Positions 8,054-17,198 of a DNA stretch of 64,000 nt are shown piece after piece (position 1 is the stretch's first letter; every line of letters begins with the position of its first letter). The position numbers were made by a program, and so were the translations under genes. The stretch covers positions 1 through 64,000 of the forward strand of contig CACHDI010000005.1 in NCBI GenBank assembly GCA_902578545.1, given 5' to 3'. Source of the DNA: an uncultured Alphaproteobacteria bacterium. GTDB taxonomy: Bacteria > Pseudomonadota > Alphaproteobacteria > Rhodobacterales > Rhodobacteraceae. The notes under the pieces are model-generated. The model ran no database searches. It saw only the letters and a program-made list of their open reading frames with translations, and was not told the DNA's origin.

Positions 8054-9193
8054 TTGATTTTTGATAAAAAAAAATTAATTGAATTTAGACAAGACCTTCA
8101 CAAATTCCCTGAACTCGGATTTATGGAAAAGCGTACTAAATCACAAATCTCAAAAATCTTACGAAAACTAAATATAGATGTACATGAAGGATCAGGAATT
8201 TTAGGTATTTTAAAATCAGGCAGTAATAAGAAATTGATAGCACTTCGAGCAGATATTGACGCACTTCCCATTTCTGAAACTACAAATCATAACTTTAGTT
8301 CTCAAAATTCTGGGGTAATGCATGCATGTGGGCATGATGGGCATACAGCAATGTTAATTGGTGCTGCTGATATCTTAGCTTCAAAGCGTAATTTCGACGG
8401 TACAGTAATATTTATTTTTCAACCAAATGAAGAAAATGGATTAGGTGCTAAGTCTATGCTTGATGAAGGTCCACTTTCAAATTTACCAATTGAAGAAATA
8501 TATGCTCTTCATAATCTTCCCGGTGAACCAGTTGGACAGTTATCTACAAGACATGGTTTAATTTGTTCATCAGAGAGCCTGTTTGAGATTATAATAGAAG
8601 GCCAAAGTTGTCATGCATCTATGCCACAGATGGGAAAAGATGCAATTTTGATTGGATCAGAAATAGTCCAATCTATTCAATCTATAGTTTCAAGAAAAAT
8701 TCACTCTAATTCTGGAATTGTTATTTCAGTGACCGAATTCATAACAAACGGTAATCGTAATATATTAGCAGGTAAAGTTACATTAAAAGGAGACGCAAGA
8801 GCACAAAGTAAAGAAGAAAGAATAGCTATTGAAAAATTCATAAGACAAATTTCAAAAGGAATTGCAATAACTCATGATGTTTCAATAGAAGTAAAATTCA
8901 AAACTGAATTTATTGAGACTTTCAATTCAAAAAGACCTACTGATGCAGTAATAAAAATCGGCGAAAAGATTGGCTTAAATGTAACTCCAAACCGAAAACC
9001 TATGAGCTTTTCTGAAGATTTTGCACATTTTAGCAACTGTTTCCCAGGATGTTTTTTCTTATTAGGAAATGGTGAAAAAGAACCCTTTAGCAAACCTCTT
9101 CATTCAAGTTATTATAACTTTAATGACGACCTTATAGAAATTGGAAGAAAGTTTTGGGTTGCTCTTGTAGAAGATCGTTTGCCTAAACTGTGA
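8054..9193 (+). CDS. M20-family amidohydrolase (hippurate/IAA-amino-acid hydrolase-like)
   Basis: A 379-residue metal-dependent amidase. It has RQDLHKFPELGFME at residues 12-25, the dinuclear metal motif MHACGHDGHTAML near residue 88, and the NEENGLGA motif near residue 124 holding the catalytic Glu. These are typical of the AbgB/HipO/IAA-Leu hydrolase group, which removes acyl groups from amino acids. The start is TTG at 8054, with GGAG seven bases upstream. Next come the M24 protein 10 bases on and the EutA-like protein overlapping that, so the three form one operon. Context suggests deacylation of an N-acyl intermediate, possibly from ectoine-like compounds. Confidence 0.88.
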   Translation: MIFDKKKLIEFRQDLHKFPELGFMEKRTKSQISKILRKLNIDVHEGSGILGILKSGSNKKLIALRADIDALPISETTNHNFSSQNSGVMHACGHDGHTAMLIGAADILASKRNFDGTVIFIFQPNEENGLGAKSMLDEGPLSNLPIEEIYALHNLPGEPVGQLSTRHGLICSSESLFEIIIEGQSCHASMPQMGKDAILIGSEIVQSIQSIVSRKIHSNSGIVISVTEFITNGNRNILAGKVTLKGDARAQSKEERIAIEKFIRQISKGIAITHDVSIEVKFKTEFIETFNSKRPTDAVIKIGEKIGLNVTPNRKPMSFSEDFAHFSNCFPGCFFLLGNGEKEPFSKPLHSSYYNFNDDLIEIGRKFWVALVEDRLPKL

Positions 9194-9203
9194 AAGTTCC
9201 AAT

Positions 9204-10352
9204 ATGAGTATTTTTAAACAAAGAATTAACAAACTACAAAAAAAATTAGAAAAAATAAATGTAGATGTGGCAATAATTACTAATGAAGATAATGTTTACT
9301 ATCTGACTGGATATTATGATTATTTACATATGGAATTTGGTAGACCTACTATTCTTATTATTTCAATAAATGAAGGAAGTTTACTTATCACTCCTTCTAT
9401 TGATGAAAATATGGCCAAGAGTGTAGCGCAAGTTGATAAAATAATTGCATGGAATGACGGGTTAAACAATGAATGGCGTTCTGAAATCCCAGGCATAATT
9501 AAAACAAATCAAGTAGGCATTGAATTAAATTTAATACCTCAAATAGTTAAATCCTATATTGAACAAATTACTCAATATAGGTTTCTAAAGAATATTAGTC
9601 CCATTTTAGAAGAACTTAGAATGATAAAGTCAAATTATGAGATTCAATTAGCTAAGCATGCTGGACAAGTTGCAAATGCAATGATGATTGCAGGTAGACA
9701 GGCCATAAAAGATGGAGTTGCTGAGTATGAAGTAGCATTAGCTATTTCAGAGTCGGGAACAAAAAAAGCAGCTTATTTACTTAATACGTATTACACAGAT
9801 AAAGATATGTCTCCAATTACACATTTTTTGCAAATAATGGCGTCTGGAGAAACTATAACAAAAACACATCATAGAGCTTCAACAAGAATTATAAAATATG
9901 GTGATCCAATTTTTTTATGCTTTTGTGGTATGACAAATTTTCACCGTTTTAAACTAGGGTTTGATCGAACTTTTTGGTTAGGAAAAATCACAGATCCTTT
10001 ACAAGAGAAGATCTATGATTTAGCCGTTGCAAGTCAAGAAGTGGCACTTAATGTAATTCGACCAGGGGTGACAGCAGAAAGTATACATAAAGAGTATTCA
10101 AGCTTTATCGAAGAAAACGGTTATGATTATCCTTTTAGATGTGGAAGAGCCACTGGTTTTAGTTTTCTTGAAAAACCTCAGCTAGTTTCTGGAGATAAAA
10201 CTATACTCAAAAAAGGAATGGTATTAGCAGTAGATGGATCAATTACAGTCGATAATTTCAGAGCTCAAGTGGGTGATAGTATTATTATTACAGACAAAGG
10301 GTATGAGTTTATAACAAATCATCCAAAAAAAATAAATGAAGTGATATTGTGA
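9204..10352 (+). CDS. M24-family, creatinase/EutD (DoeA)-like hydrolase lacking metal ligands
   Basis: A 382-residue protein with the N-terminal creatinase domain (ITNEDNVYYLTGYYDY, residues 26-41) and the C-terminal pita-bread domain from about residue 145. By eye, none of the five M24 metal ligands is kept. The first-Asp region reads FLCFCG, the second GFDRTFWLG, the His region CGRATG, and the Glu positions VDGS and QVGDS. Metal-free members include creatinase, which hydrolyses a C-N bond in a cyclic or guanidino compound, and ectoine hydrolases have the same overall design. Its neighbour is EutA-like, so ectoine or another cyclic amidine is a reasonable candidate substrate. The last four bases overlap the next gene. 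Confidence 0.75.
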   Translation: MSIFKQRINKLQKKLEKINVDVAIITNEDNVYYLTGYYDYLHMEFGRPTILIISINEGSLLITPSIDENMAKSVAQVDKIIAWNDGLNNEWRSEIPGIIKTNQVGIELNLIPQIVKSYIEQITQYRFLKNISPILEELRMIKSNYEIQLAKHAGQVANAMMIAGRQAIKDGVAEYEVALAISESGTKKAAYLLNTYYTDKDMSPITHFLQIMASGETITKTHHRASTRIIKYGDPIFLCFCGMTNFHRFKLGFDRTFWLGKITDPLQEKIYDLAVASQEVALNVIRPGVTAESIHKEYSSFIEENGYDYPFRCGRATGFSFLEKPQLVSGDKTILKKGMVLAVDGSITVDNFRAQVGDSIIITDKGYEFITNHPKKINEVIL

Positions 10353-11143
10353 CCTTAAAAAATAAAAATTTAATAGTATCAAAAAAATATTACCCTGAAT
10401 TGGATGAAGGTAAACATTATCGCGCTAGAATAGGATTTATACTTATGTCTACTGATCTTGCATCTGAAAGTGACTTTTTTAAAATGGTTCCTGAAGGTGT
10501 AGGTATTCATATTACACGATTAAAAACAGATGATTTCACAACAAATGAAACACTCTTACGTCATATAGAACATATGGCTGAAGCTGCAGCACGAATTCAA
10601 CCCGATACTAAACCAAATGTTATAAGTTACAGCTGCACCAGTGGATCTATCGTTATTGGAGAAAAAAAAATTTTCCAAGAGATAAAAAAAGGGGCACCAT
10701 GGACTGAACCAATGTGTCTAGTTACAGGAGTAGTTGATGCTTTGCAGGAACTCAATATTAAAAAACTAGTAGTAGGAACGCCTTATCTTGATGAAATAAA
10801 TTCTGCAGAGTTTCAATTTCTCACTGAAAAGGGTTTTGAAGTTCTTGATATTCAGGGTCTTAACCTTAAAACTGGTGTGGAATTTGGTCGTGTAACGCCA
10901 AACTTTTGGAAAAAGTTTGCATTACAATTGGATCAAAAAAAGGCAGATGGTATTTTCTTATCATGTGGAGGAATTCGATCTCTAGAAGTAGTTGAAGAAA
11001 TTGAGAACATTGTGGGTAAACCAGTTCTGACCTCGAATCAAGCTCAGTTTTGGAGTTGTTTAAGACGTGCTGGAATTAAAGATAAATTAAATGGTTTTGG
11101 GAAAATATTTCAAAGAGATGGTGATTCCATAAAAAAAAATTAA
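10349..11143 (+). CDS. Asp/Glu racemase-superfamily protein, EutA/maleate isomerase-like
   Basis: A 264-residue protein of the arylmalonate decarboxylase/maleate isomerase/EutA group. Two cysteines sit where this superfamily uses its catalytic pair: SYSCTSGS near residue 95 and LSCGGIRS near residue 210. The start is GTG at 10349, overlapping the previous stop by four bases (GTGA), which implies translational coupling. EutA accompanies ectoine degradation genes in other bacteria; eutB, eutC and eutE are absent here, so the pathway is either partial or different. The last gene of the three-gene unit; a probable terminator-type RNA lies 150 bases downstream. Confidence 0.75.
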   Translation: MTLKNKNLIVSKKYYPELDEGKHYRARIGFILMSTDLASESDFFKMVPEGVGIHITRLKTDDFTTNETLLRHIEHMAEAAARIQPDTKPNVISYSCTSGSIVIGEKKIFQEIKKGAPWTEPMCLVTGVVDALQELNIKKLVVGTPYLDEINSAEFQFLTEKGFEVLDIQGLNLKTGVEFGRVTPNFWKKFALQLDQKKADGIFLSCGGIRSLEVVEEIENIVGKPVLTSNQAQFWSCLRRAGIKDKLNGFGKIFQRDGDSIKKN

Positions 11144-11290
11144 AAAAAAACTTCTTTAAATCTACTTTTCAGAATATATTTCCATTTAATGTATCCTATA
11201 AATTAATCAAATATTATAATTGTGTTTAAATTTTCATCAATTATCAAGTCATAAGTCATATCTCAAATCTTACATTTTTACAAAAAAAAA

Positions 11291-11381
11291 GAATAATCTA
11301 TTTTTGAATTGAAGATTATTCTTCTCCTATGAAACTGGTGTTCAAATAATTCCTCCCTTTTTTATTTGAACACTTTTTTTT
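11291..11381 (+). ncRNA. Two-hairpin small-RNA candidate ending in an intrinsic terminator
   Basis: The first hairpin is GAATAATCT (11291-11299) with AGATTATTC (11313-11321). The second is a perfect 12-bp stem, GTGTTCAAATAA (11338-11349) with TTATTTGAACAC (11362-11373), followed by eight Ts (11374-11381). Its 12-nt loop TTCCTCCCTTTT is complementary to Shine-Dalgarno sequence, a layout like the CU-rich loops of Rhodobacter cuckoo RNAs and rhizobial AbcR RNAs. It could simply terminate the preceding operon, but the extra upstream hairpin, the 150-base gap and the repeat of its loop at 6409 favour a small RNA. The 275-base gap has no other feature. Confidence 0.55.
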
Positions 11382-11419
11382 AATTTCCAACGTTTTTTAT
11401 TATGTGATAAAAATATTGC

Positions 11420-12544
11420 ATGTCCTTAGATGATGAACTTTCTGACTTGTTAGTTATTTCACTTGAACAGGCTGTAGCTGCACCGTATTGCGGTCTTCTA
11501 TTGGCCTCAGCTGGTGCAAGAGTAATAAAAATTGAAAGACCTGAAGGGGACTTTGCGCGTTTTTACGATAGTGGTGTAAATGGAAATAGTGCAATCTTTG
11601 CGTGGCTTAATAGAGGAAAAGAATCTATCTCTTTAAATTTAAAAAACAATGACGATAAAAATTTATTAAAAAAAATGATAAACAAAGCTGATGTGTTTAT
11701 ATCAAACTTAACTCCGGGTTCACTGGAAAAACTTGATTTAGATTATGCAAAAGTAAATACTACTAATGAAAGACTTATTTTTTGTGAAATAAATGGGTAT
11801 GGAAATTCTGAAAATGCAAAATCAAAAAAAGCCTATGATTTTTTAATTCAAGCTGAAAGTGGTTTATGTTCAGTTACCGGTACAGAAAGTAATCCTTCAA
11901 AAGTAGGTATATCAATCACTGATTTATCCACAGGACTTACCGCTTATTCAGCTATTTTGAGAGGTGTAATTCAAAGGAATAAAACTAACAGAGGTATGTT
12001 AATTTCAATATCGATGTTTGATGTTATGGCTGATTGGATGAACATGCCACTATTAGCTCACCGATACATGGGTGGCGCCCCTAAAAGAAATGGAATGAAA
12101 CATACTTTTATAGCACCTTACGGTACTTTCAAATGCAAAAATAATGATGAAATATTAATATCAATTCAAAACAATAGAGAATTCGAGAAATTTTGTAAAA
12201 ATATACTCAAAAAAGAAAGTTTGCATAAAAATCCAAAATTTAAAAATAATCCAGAAAGATATAAAAATAGGGTTGAATTAGATGAGATAATCACAAAATG
12301 TTTTTCAAAATATTCAAAAGATGAAATTCAAAAAAAGCTGGACCGAGAAGGTATTGCTAATGCTCTTCTTAACGATATTGCGGATTTGTCTAATCACCAA
12401 TTTCTCAAAAATGAAAATGCTATTATAAATAATGAACGCATATCAATTGCAGCCTTACCAATAAAAACTAGTAATAAGTTCCAAATAAAAGTTCCATCAA
12501 TAAATGAAAATGGTAAGAAACTTAGGTCTGAGTTCAATAGATAA
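11420..12544 (+). CDS. CoA-transferase family III (CaiB/BaiF) protein
   Basis: A 374-residue class III CoA-transferase. The N-terminal fold shows EQAVAAPYCGLLLASAGARV (residues 16-35) and VIKIERPEGD. The catalytic Asp is in ITDLSTG near residue 168, where formyl-CoA transferase and CaiB carry theirs. It would move CoA between carboxylic acids in the cytoplasm. Unlike the other two class III genes in this window it is not inside a recognisable pathway operon, and it converges on an EamA transporter gene 15 bases away. Substrate unknown. Confidence 0.85.
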   Translation: MSLDDELSDLLVISLEQAVAAPYCGLLLASAGARVIKIERPEGDFARFYDSGVNGNSAIFAWLNRGKESISLNLKNNDDKNLLKKMINKADVFISNLTPGSLEKLDLDYAKVNTTNERLIFCEINGYGNSENAKSKKAYDFLIQAESGLCSVTGTESNPSKVGISITDLSTGLTAYSAILRGVIQRNKTNRGMLISISMFDVMADWMNMPLLAHRYMGGAPKRNGMKHTFIAPYGTFKCKNNDEILISIQNNREFEKFCKNILKKESLHKNPKFKNNPERYKNRVELDEIITKCFSKYSKDEIQKKLDREGIANALLNDIADLSNHQFLKNENAIINNERISIAALPIKTSNKFQIKVPSINENGKKLRSEFNR

Positions 12545-12559
12545 CAGTTATTTTTGAGA

Positions 12560-13456
12560 TCACACTACCTCGTTTTTTAATCTGTTAGCTTGAATTGTGA
12601 CCAAAATTCCAGAAATAAGTATAAGGAAAATTCCAAAAAATCCTAATAAATCAGGTAGAGTATCAAAGATAATTTTCCCCCAAAAAATTGCAAAAATTAA
12701 ATATATAAAATCAAGCGGAGCTAGGAATGAACTCTCTGAAGATTGATAAGCTCTTACTAAACATAAATTGCCAGTTAGATTAAAAAAAGATGCAATTACT
12801 GCAATAAAAAAAGCAAAGGTGGTGAGTTCAGGCCATCCTATAGCTATATAAGGCATTTTTTCTTTTATACTTTGATCTATAATAAAATAATCAGTAAAAA
12901 TTATCCCAAACCCTCCAGAAAATATAAAAAATAGAGCGACTGTAGCTGTCATAGCTAAAGGACTTTCATTTGAACAAAATTTTCTTAAAACAAATAAATT
13001 ACAGGCATAAAAAAAACCTGCCAAAACTGGAAAAATTTGGAAAAACGAAAAGTCTGCACTCCAAGGTTTTAAAACAAATGAAGCACCAACTACGCCAAAA
13101 ACTAGAGCTGAAAATTTAAGAAACGTTATTTTCTCCTTTAAAAATAAAAAAGCAAAAATGACAACAAAAATTGGATAAGTATACAATCCCGTTGCCATCT
13201 CAGCGACAGTTAGTTTAGGAGCAGCACAAAAGAAAAAAAACATACACAAAACCAAAAATAGGGTTCTAAATATAACCATAATAATGTTTTTTGGTAATAA
13301 TTTTGACAATTTTACGCCAAATAAAGGTGGTACGATAACCAACAAAAATAAATTAAAAATAGACCTTAAAGTTTGAAATTGCCAAAATGAAGTCCATTCA
13401 GCTGCATATTTAACTAAAGAATCTTGAAAGGCTAATAAAAACCCACCACTTATCAA
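12560..13456 (-). CDS. EamA/DMT-family transporter
   Basis: About ten transmembrane segments in two EamA repeats across 298 residues, a small-metabolite exporter or importer of the drug/metabolite transporter superfamily. The listed TTG start cuts into the first membrane helix. Reading further upstream in frame gives about 13 extra residues that complete it, to an ATT at 13493-13495 lying nine bases after an AGGA site, with no ATG, GTG or TTG available. The N-terminus is therefore uncertain. It lies beside the Dpp-type transporter operon, but a shared role cannot be shown. Confidence 0.82.
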   Translation of the reverse strand: MISGGFLLAFQDSLVKYAAEWTSFWQFQTLRSIFNLFLLVIVPPLFGVKLSKLLPKNIIMVIFRTLFLVLCMFFFFCAAPKLTVAEMATGLYTYPIFVVIFAFLFLKEKITFLKFSALVFGVVGASFVLKPWSADFSFFQIFPVLAGFFYACNLFVLRKFCSNESPLAMTATVALFFIFSGGFGIIFTDYFIIDQSIKEKMPYIAIGWPELTTFAFFIAVIASFFNLTGNLCLVRAYQSSESSFLAPLDFIYLIFAIFWGKIIFDTLPDLLGFFGIFLILISGILVTIQANRLKNEVV

Positions 13457-13551
13457 TAAAACGACACTTTGATACTGACTATTATTAAAAGTAATTTTAA
13501 TTTTTCCTAAAAAAAAATGAAAATGAAAATTTGTAAATCTTCTTACTATTA

Positions 13552-15225
13552 CTAGCTTATATTTTCTTTTTCTAGAAGGTTTTTAGCTTTTTGGATATTT
13601 TTGTCAGCATCCTCAAGCCAACCTACCCTCAATTCAGGAACTGACGAAATTAGCAAATCAGTATATGGATGGGATGGTGGAGAAAGTACTTTATGTACAG
13701 ATCCTGTTTCAGCAATAATACCTTTGTACATAACAGCAATACTATCAGCAAAAGCTGAAACAGTAGATAAATCATGACTGATAAAAACAAAAGAAACCCC
13801 TAAATTTTTTCTTAACCCTCTTAGTAACTCAATAACGTTTGCACCAACAATACTATCAAGAGCAGATGTTACTTCGTCACACAATAAAACCTCTGGTTCG
13901 GCTGCTAGCGCCCTAGCTAAGTTTATCCTTTGTTTTTGACCTCCCGACAATTCATGTGGATATCTAGTGAAAAATTCCTTTGGTAGCTCGACCATATCTA
14001 ATAATTCTAAAACTCTATTTTTTTGCTTTTGCCCATACATATTTAGATAAAACTCTAAGGGTCTTCCTAAAATATTCCCAATTGTTTGTTTGGGGTTTAT
14101 AGCAGTATCAGCCATCTGATAAACAAACTGAATTTTTCTTAACTCTGATCTAGGTCTATCTTCAAGCCTTGGCTTTAATTGTTGTCCATCTAAGAGAATT
14201 TCACCTTTAAAAGAAGGTAGTAAACCAGCAATAACTCTTGCAAGAGTTGACTTTCCAGAACCAGACTCACCTATTACTCCAAGAACTTCTCCTCTTGAAA
14301 GTTCAAGGTTTATATCTTTAAGAATTATTTCTTTGGGTTTAGACATCACATCTCCACCATAACCTGCAGAAACACCTTTAATTTCTATCACTTTATCTGT
14401 TTTATTTAATCTAGTTTTTTTACCTGCAGCAGGCAAAGGCCTTACAGCTTGCATCAATCTTTTTGTATAAGGATGTCTTGGTTTTGAAATAACTTCATTT
14501 GCTGTACCTTTTTCTTGTATATCGCCATTATATAAAACTACTATTCTGTCTGCAATTTGTGCTACAACTGCTAAATCGTGAGTAACATAGATTGCAGCTG
14601 CTCCTCGTTCTCTTATAACTTTTTTAAAAGCTTTTAATACTTCTATTTGAGTCGTAACATCTAATGCTGTTGTTGGTTCATCCAAAACAAGTAGAGAAGG
14701 TTCTCCACATAGTGCCATCGCTGCCATTAATCTTTGTAACTGTCCACCTGAAACTTGATGAGGATATCTAGCCCCAATAAATTCTGGATTGGGTAAATCT
14801 AAAGAGTGGTATAGTCCTTTAGCAAATTCATTGGCTTCATTTTGTGTCTTAGAACCATGAATCACTGCTGATTCTGTTACTTGCTCATTTATTTTTAAAG
14901 CAGGATTGAAAGTGGCTATAGCACTTTGAGCAAGATAGGCCACTTTCTCACCTCTTATTTGTCTAAGTTCCTCTATACCCATAGAGGTTAAGTCTTGATC
15001 AAATAAAGATGTTGTTCCATTACTTATTTTAAGGCCCGGTTTACAATAACCTAAGGAAGAAAGAGCTATTGTAGTTTTTCCAGATCCAGACTCACCTATA
15101 AGAGCAACAACCTCACCTTCTCTGACCTTAAAATTAGCATCTTTTACAATGGATAATTCACTTCCATCGTCTCTTACAGCATTAATGCAAAGATTTTTAG
15201 CTTCAAATACTACTTTTTTATTCAA
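13552..15225 (-). CDS. ABC transporter, fused double ATP-binding protein (Dpp/Opp type)
   Basis: Two complete ATPase domains in tandem, corresponding to DppD plus DppF. Walker A GESGSGKTT lies in the first half and GESGSGKST in the second. LSGGQ-type signatures are VSGGQLQR and LSGGQKQR, and Walker B strings are LLVLDEP and VLLCDE. It energises uptake through the two adjacent permeases. I place the start at TTG 15225, directly after the permease stop and eight bases after a GGGAG site; a longer ATG frame to 15273 would overlap the permease coding region. Last gene of the transporter operon. Confidence 0.9.
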   Translation of the reverse strand: MNKKVVFEAKNLCINAVRDDGSELSIVKDANFKVREGEVVALIGESGSGKTTIALSSLGYCKPGLKISNGTTSLFDQDLTSMGIEELRQIRGEKVAYLAQSAIATFNPALKINEQVTESAVIHGSKTQNEANEFAKGLYHSLDLPNPEFIGARYPHQVSGGQLQRLMAAMALCGEPSLLVLDEPTTALDVTTQIEVLKAFKKVIRERGAAAIYVTHDLAVVAQIADRIVVLYNGDIQEKGTANEVISKPRHPYTKRLMQAVRPLPAAGKKTRLNKTDKVIEIKGVSAGYGGDVMSKPKEIILKDINLELSRGEVLGVIGESGSGKSTLARVIAGLLPSFKGEILLDGQQLKPRLEDRPRSELRKIQFVYQMADTAINPKQTIGNILGRPLEFYLNMYGQKQKNRVLELLDMVELPKEFFTRYPHELSGGQKQRINLARALAAEPEVLLCDEVTSALDSIVGANVIELLRGLRKNLGVSFVFISHDLSTVSAFADSIAVMYKGIIAETGSVHKVLSPPSHPYTDLLISSVPELRVGWLEDADKNIQKAKNLLEKENIS

Positions 15226-15226
15226 T

Positions 15227-16156
15227 TCAAAGTCTCCCAGACAATTTTCCACCAGCATGGGCAGAAACATCATCTACAATGAGATTGATTGCAACTGTTA
15301 GAGAAGCAATAGCTATTGCTGGAGCTAAAATTGGTATTACGGATTCACCATATTGAAGTGCTCCTAGGTTTTCTCTTACCATAGATCCCCAATCTGCTAA
15401 AGGAGGCTGAACCCCTAAACCTAGAAAACTCAAACTTGAAACAAAAAGAATGACATATATAAATCTTAATCCAAAATCTGAAATTAAAGGCATGGCGGCG
15501 TTAGGCCATATTTCTTTGAAAATTATCCATCGATATCCTTCACCTCTGACTTTTGCAGCTTCAACAAAATCCATGACCATTATTTCCATACCTAATGCTC
15601 TTGAAAGCCTAAAGACAACTGGAGAAAAAATAGCACCTGCTGTAATAATTAAAACTGGTATAGATGAACCTACCGCTGCAACAACAACTAAACCAAACAT
15701 AATTGTAGGTATAGCCAGTAAAATGTTAAAAAATTGAGTTAATACTTGATCAATTCTAGAACCAGCTATAGAGGATCCAATTCCTAAAGTAACTCCAATT
15801 ACATAAGCTATTAAAACTCCTGCTAATGAAATACCAATTGTTCGTCCTGCTCCATACATAATTCGTGAAAGAATATCTCGATCATCTACGTCAGTTCCTA
15901 ACCAAGCACCTGGTCTAGGTTTTTGAAATTCAGAATAATCATCTGGAAAAGGCAGATCATTTTCTTCATAAGGTGCTAAAAACTGTCCAAAGATAGCTAT
16001 AAATAACCAAAAAGCCACAACTATAACACCTAGTTTTCCAGTTATAGATAATCTAAATTTCCCACTTGGTGGAGCATCTTGTAGCTCATCAAAACTTACT
16101 TCCTTACTAAATGGAGCAACATAATGTTTATCTTCATTATTTTCGTTATTACTCAT
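15227..16156 (-). CDS. ABC transporter permease, DppC type
   Basis: A 309-residue inner-membrane permease of the peptide/opine/nickel group. A cytoplasmic N-terminal tail of about 40 residues precedes the first helix (VIVVAFWLFIAIFGQFLAPY). The family motif EAAKVRGEGYRWIIFKEIWP near residue 203 is the ATPase-contact loop. It carries the characteristic GLGVQPPLADWGSM near residue 247. The ATG at 16156 overlaps the stop of the upstream permease by four bases. Partner of the DppB-type permease and the fused ATPase. Confidence 0.92.
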   Translation of the reverse strand: MSNNENNEDKHYVAPFSKEVSFDELQDAPPSGKFRLSITGKLGVIVVAFWLFIAIFGQFLAPYEENDLPFPDDYSEFQKPRPGAWLGTDVDDRDILSRIMYGAGRTIGISLAGVLIAYVIGVTLGIGSSIAGSRIDQVLTQFFNILLAIPTIMFGLVVVAAVGSSIPVLIITAGAIFSPVVFRLSRALGMEIMVMDFVEAAKVRGEGYRWIIFKEIWPNAAMPLISDFGLRFIYVILFVSSLSFLGLGVQPPLADWGSMVRENLGALQYGESVIPILAPAIAIASLTVAINLIVDDVSAHAGGKLSGRL

Positions 16157-17106
16157 TTTGGATGTCTCAATCTAGGATTTGATAAAATGGATGCTAGATC
16201 TGCGATCATCATCAGAATTACATAAGTTGCACAAAAAATCATACCTAAAGTTTGAATGAGAATGTAATCTCGTGTTTGAACACCTTGAACAATCAAAGTA
16301 GCTAAACCAGCATATCCAAAATATACTTCTATTACTATAACCCCTGTTACTACATAAGCAAGATTAATAGCAATCACATTAACAATAGGGCCAATAGCGT
16401 TAAGTAAGGCATGTCTCATCACCACTCTTCTTCTAGGAATACCTTTTAAAATTGCCATTTCGATATAAGGAGAATTCATAACATTTAAAACTGCAGCTCT
16501 TGTCATTCTAATAAGCTGAGCCGCTATAACTAGACACAATGTTGCGATAGGTAAGATAAAGTGAGTGATTAATTCTGCTAAATTTTTATCCTCAATTGAA
16601 CCGACAACGACCGCATTTCCAATACCAAGAAAAAAAACAACAAACAACACCATTAGCGTTGCTGTAAAAAACTCTGGAGCTGCGACCAAAGTTACTGATC
16701 CTAAGGTTAAAAATCTATCATAAATTGTCCCAGGGAACATTGCTGCCATAATTCCAAGTCCCACAGAAATAGGTACACCAATCATTGCAGTTAAAGTACT
16801 TACAATCAAAGTATTTTCATACCTATCAGAAATAAGTTGTGCTATAGTAACATTACCACTTGCCAAAGATGTTCCAAATTCACCTTGTAAAAAATTAAAC
16901 AACCACCTGAAATATTGTTGATATAAAGGTAAATTTAGACCTAATTCTTCTCTTAAAGCCCTTAAAGAATCTTCAGTTGCTGCTTGTCCCAATCTAATTT
17001 GTGCTGCATCTCCAGGTAAGGCATTGGTACCTAAAAATATAACTATTGAAACACCCAGAGTTGTAAGTAGGCCAGCTGCTATTTTAGTTAAAATTATTCG
17101 AAACAT
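16153..17106 (-). CDS. ABC transporter permease, DppB type
   Basis: A 317-residue inner-membrane permease. The N-terminus RIILTKIAAGLLTTLGVSIV is the typical first helix of DppB proteins, followed by the periplasmic loop with LGLNLPLYQQYFRW (near residue 55). The cytoplasmic EMAILKGIPRRRVVMRHAL near residue 220 is the ATPase-contact loop. It is separated from the upstream binding-protein gene by a strong terminator-like hairpin, so its expression is probably lower than that of the binding protein. Confidence 0.92.
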   Translation of the reverse strand: MFRIILTKIAAGLLTTLGVSIVIFLGTNALPGDAAQIRLGQAATEDSLRALREELGLNLPLYQQYFRWLFNFLQGEFGTSLASGNVTIAQLISDRYENTLIVSTLTAMIGVPISVGLGIMAAMFPGTIYDRFLTLGSVTLVAAPEFFTATLMVLFVVFFLGIGNAVVVGSIEDKNLAELITHFILPIATLCLVIAAQLIRMTRAAVLNVMNSPYIEMAILKGIPRRRVVMRHALLNAIGPIVNVIAINLAYVVTGVIVIEVYFGYAGLATLIVQGVQTRDYILIQTLGMIFCATYVILMMIADLASILSNPRLRHPK

Positions 17107-17152
17107 AATCAGATTTTCATAAATATTGTAAAAAAATACTTATATATGAAAT

Positions 17153-17183
17153 AAAAAAATGAGGGAGCATAAATGCTCCCTCA
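17153..17183 (-). terminator. Intrinsic terminator between binding protein and permease genes
   Basis: On the minus strand, TGAGGGAGCAT pairs with ATGCTCCCTCA (17160-17183) and is followed by seven Ts. It is positioned immediately after the substrate-binding gene and before the permease gene of the same operon. This arrangement is expected to let only part of the transcription pass, giving an excess of binding protein over membrane parts. Confidence 0.85.
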
Positions 17184-17198
17184 AATTAAAAATTAAAT

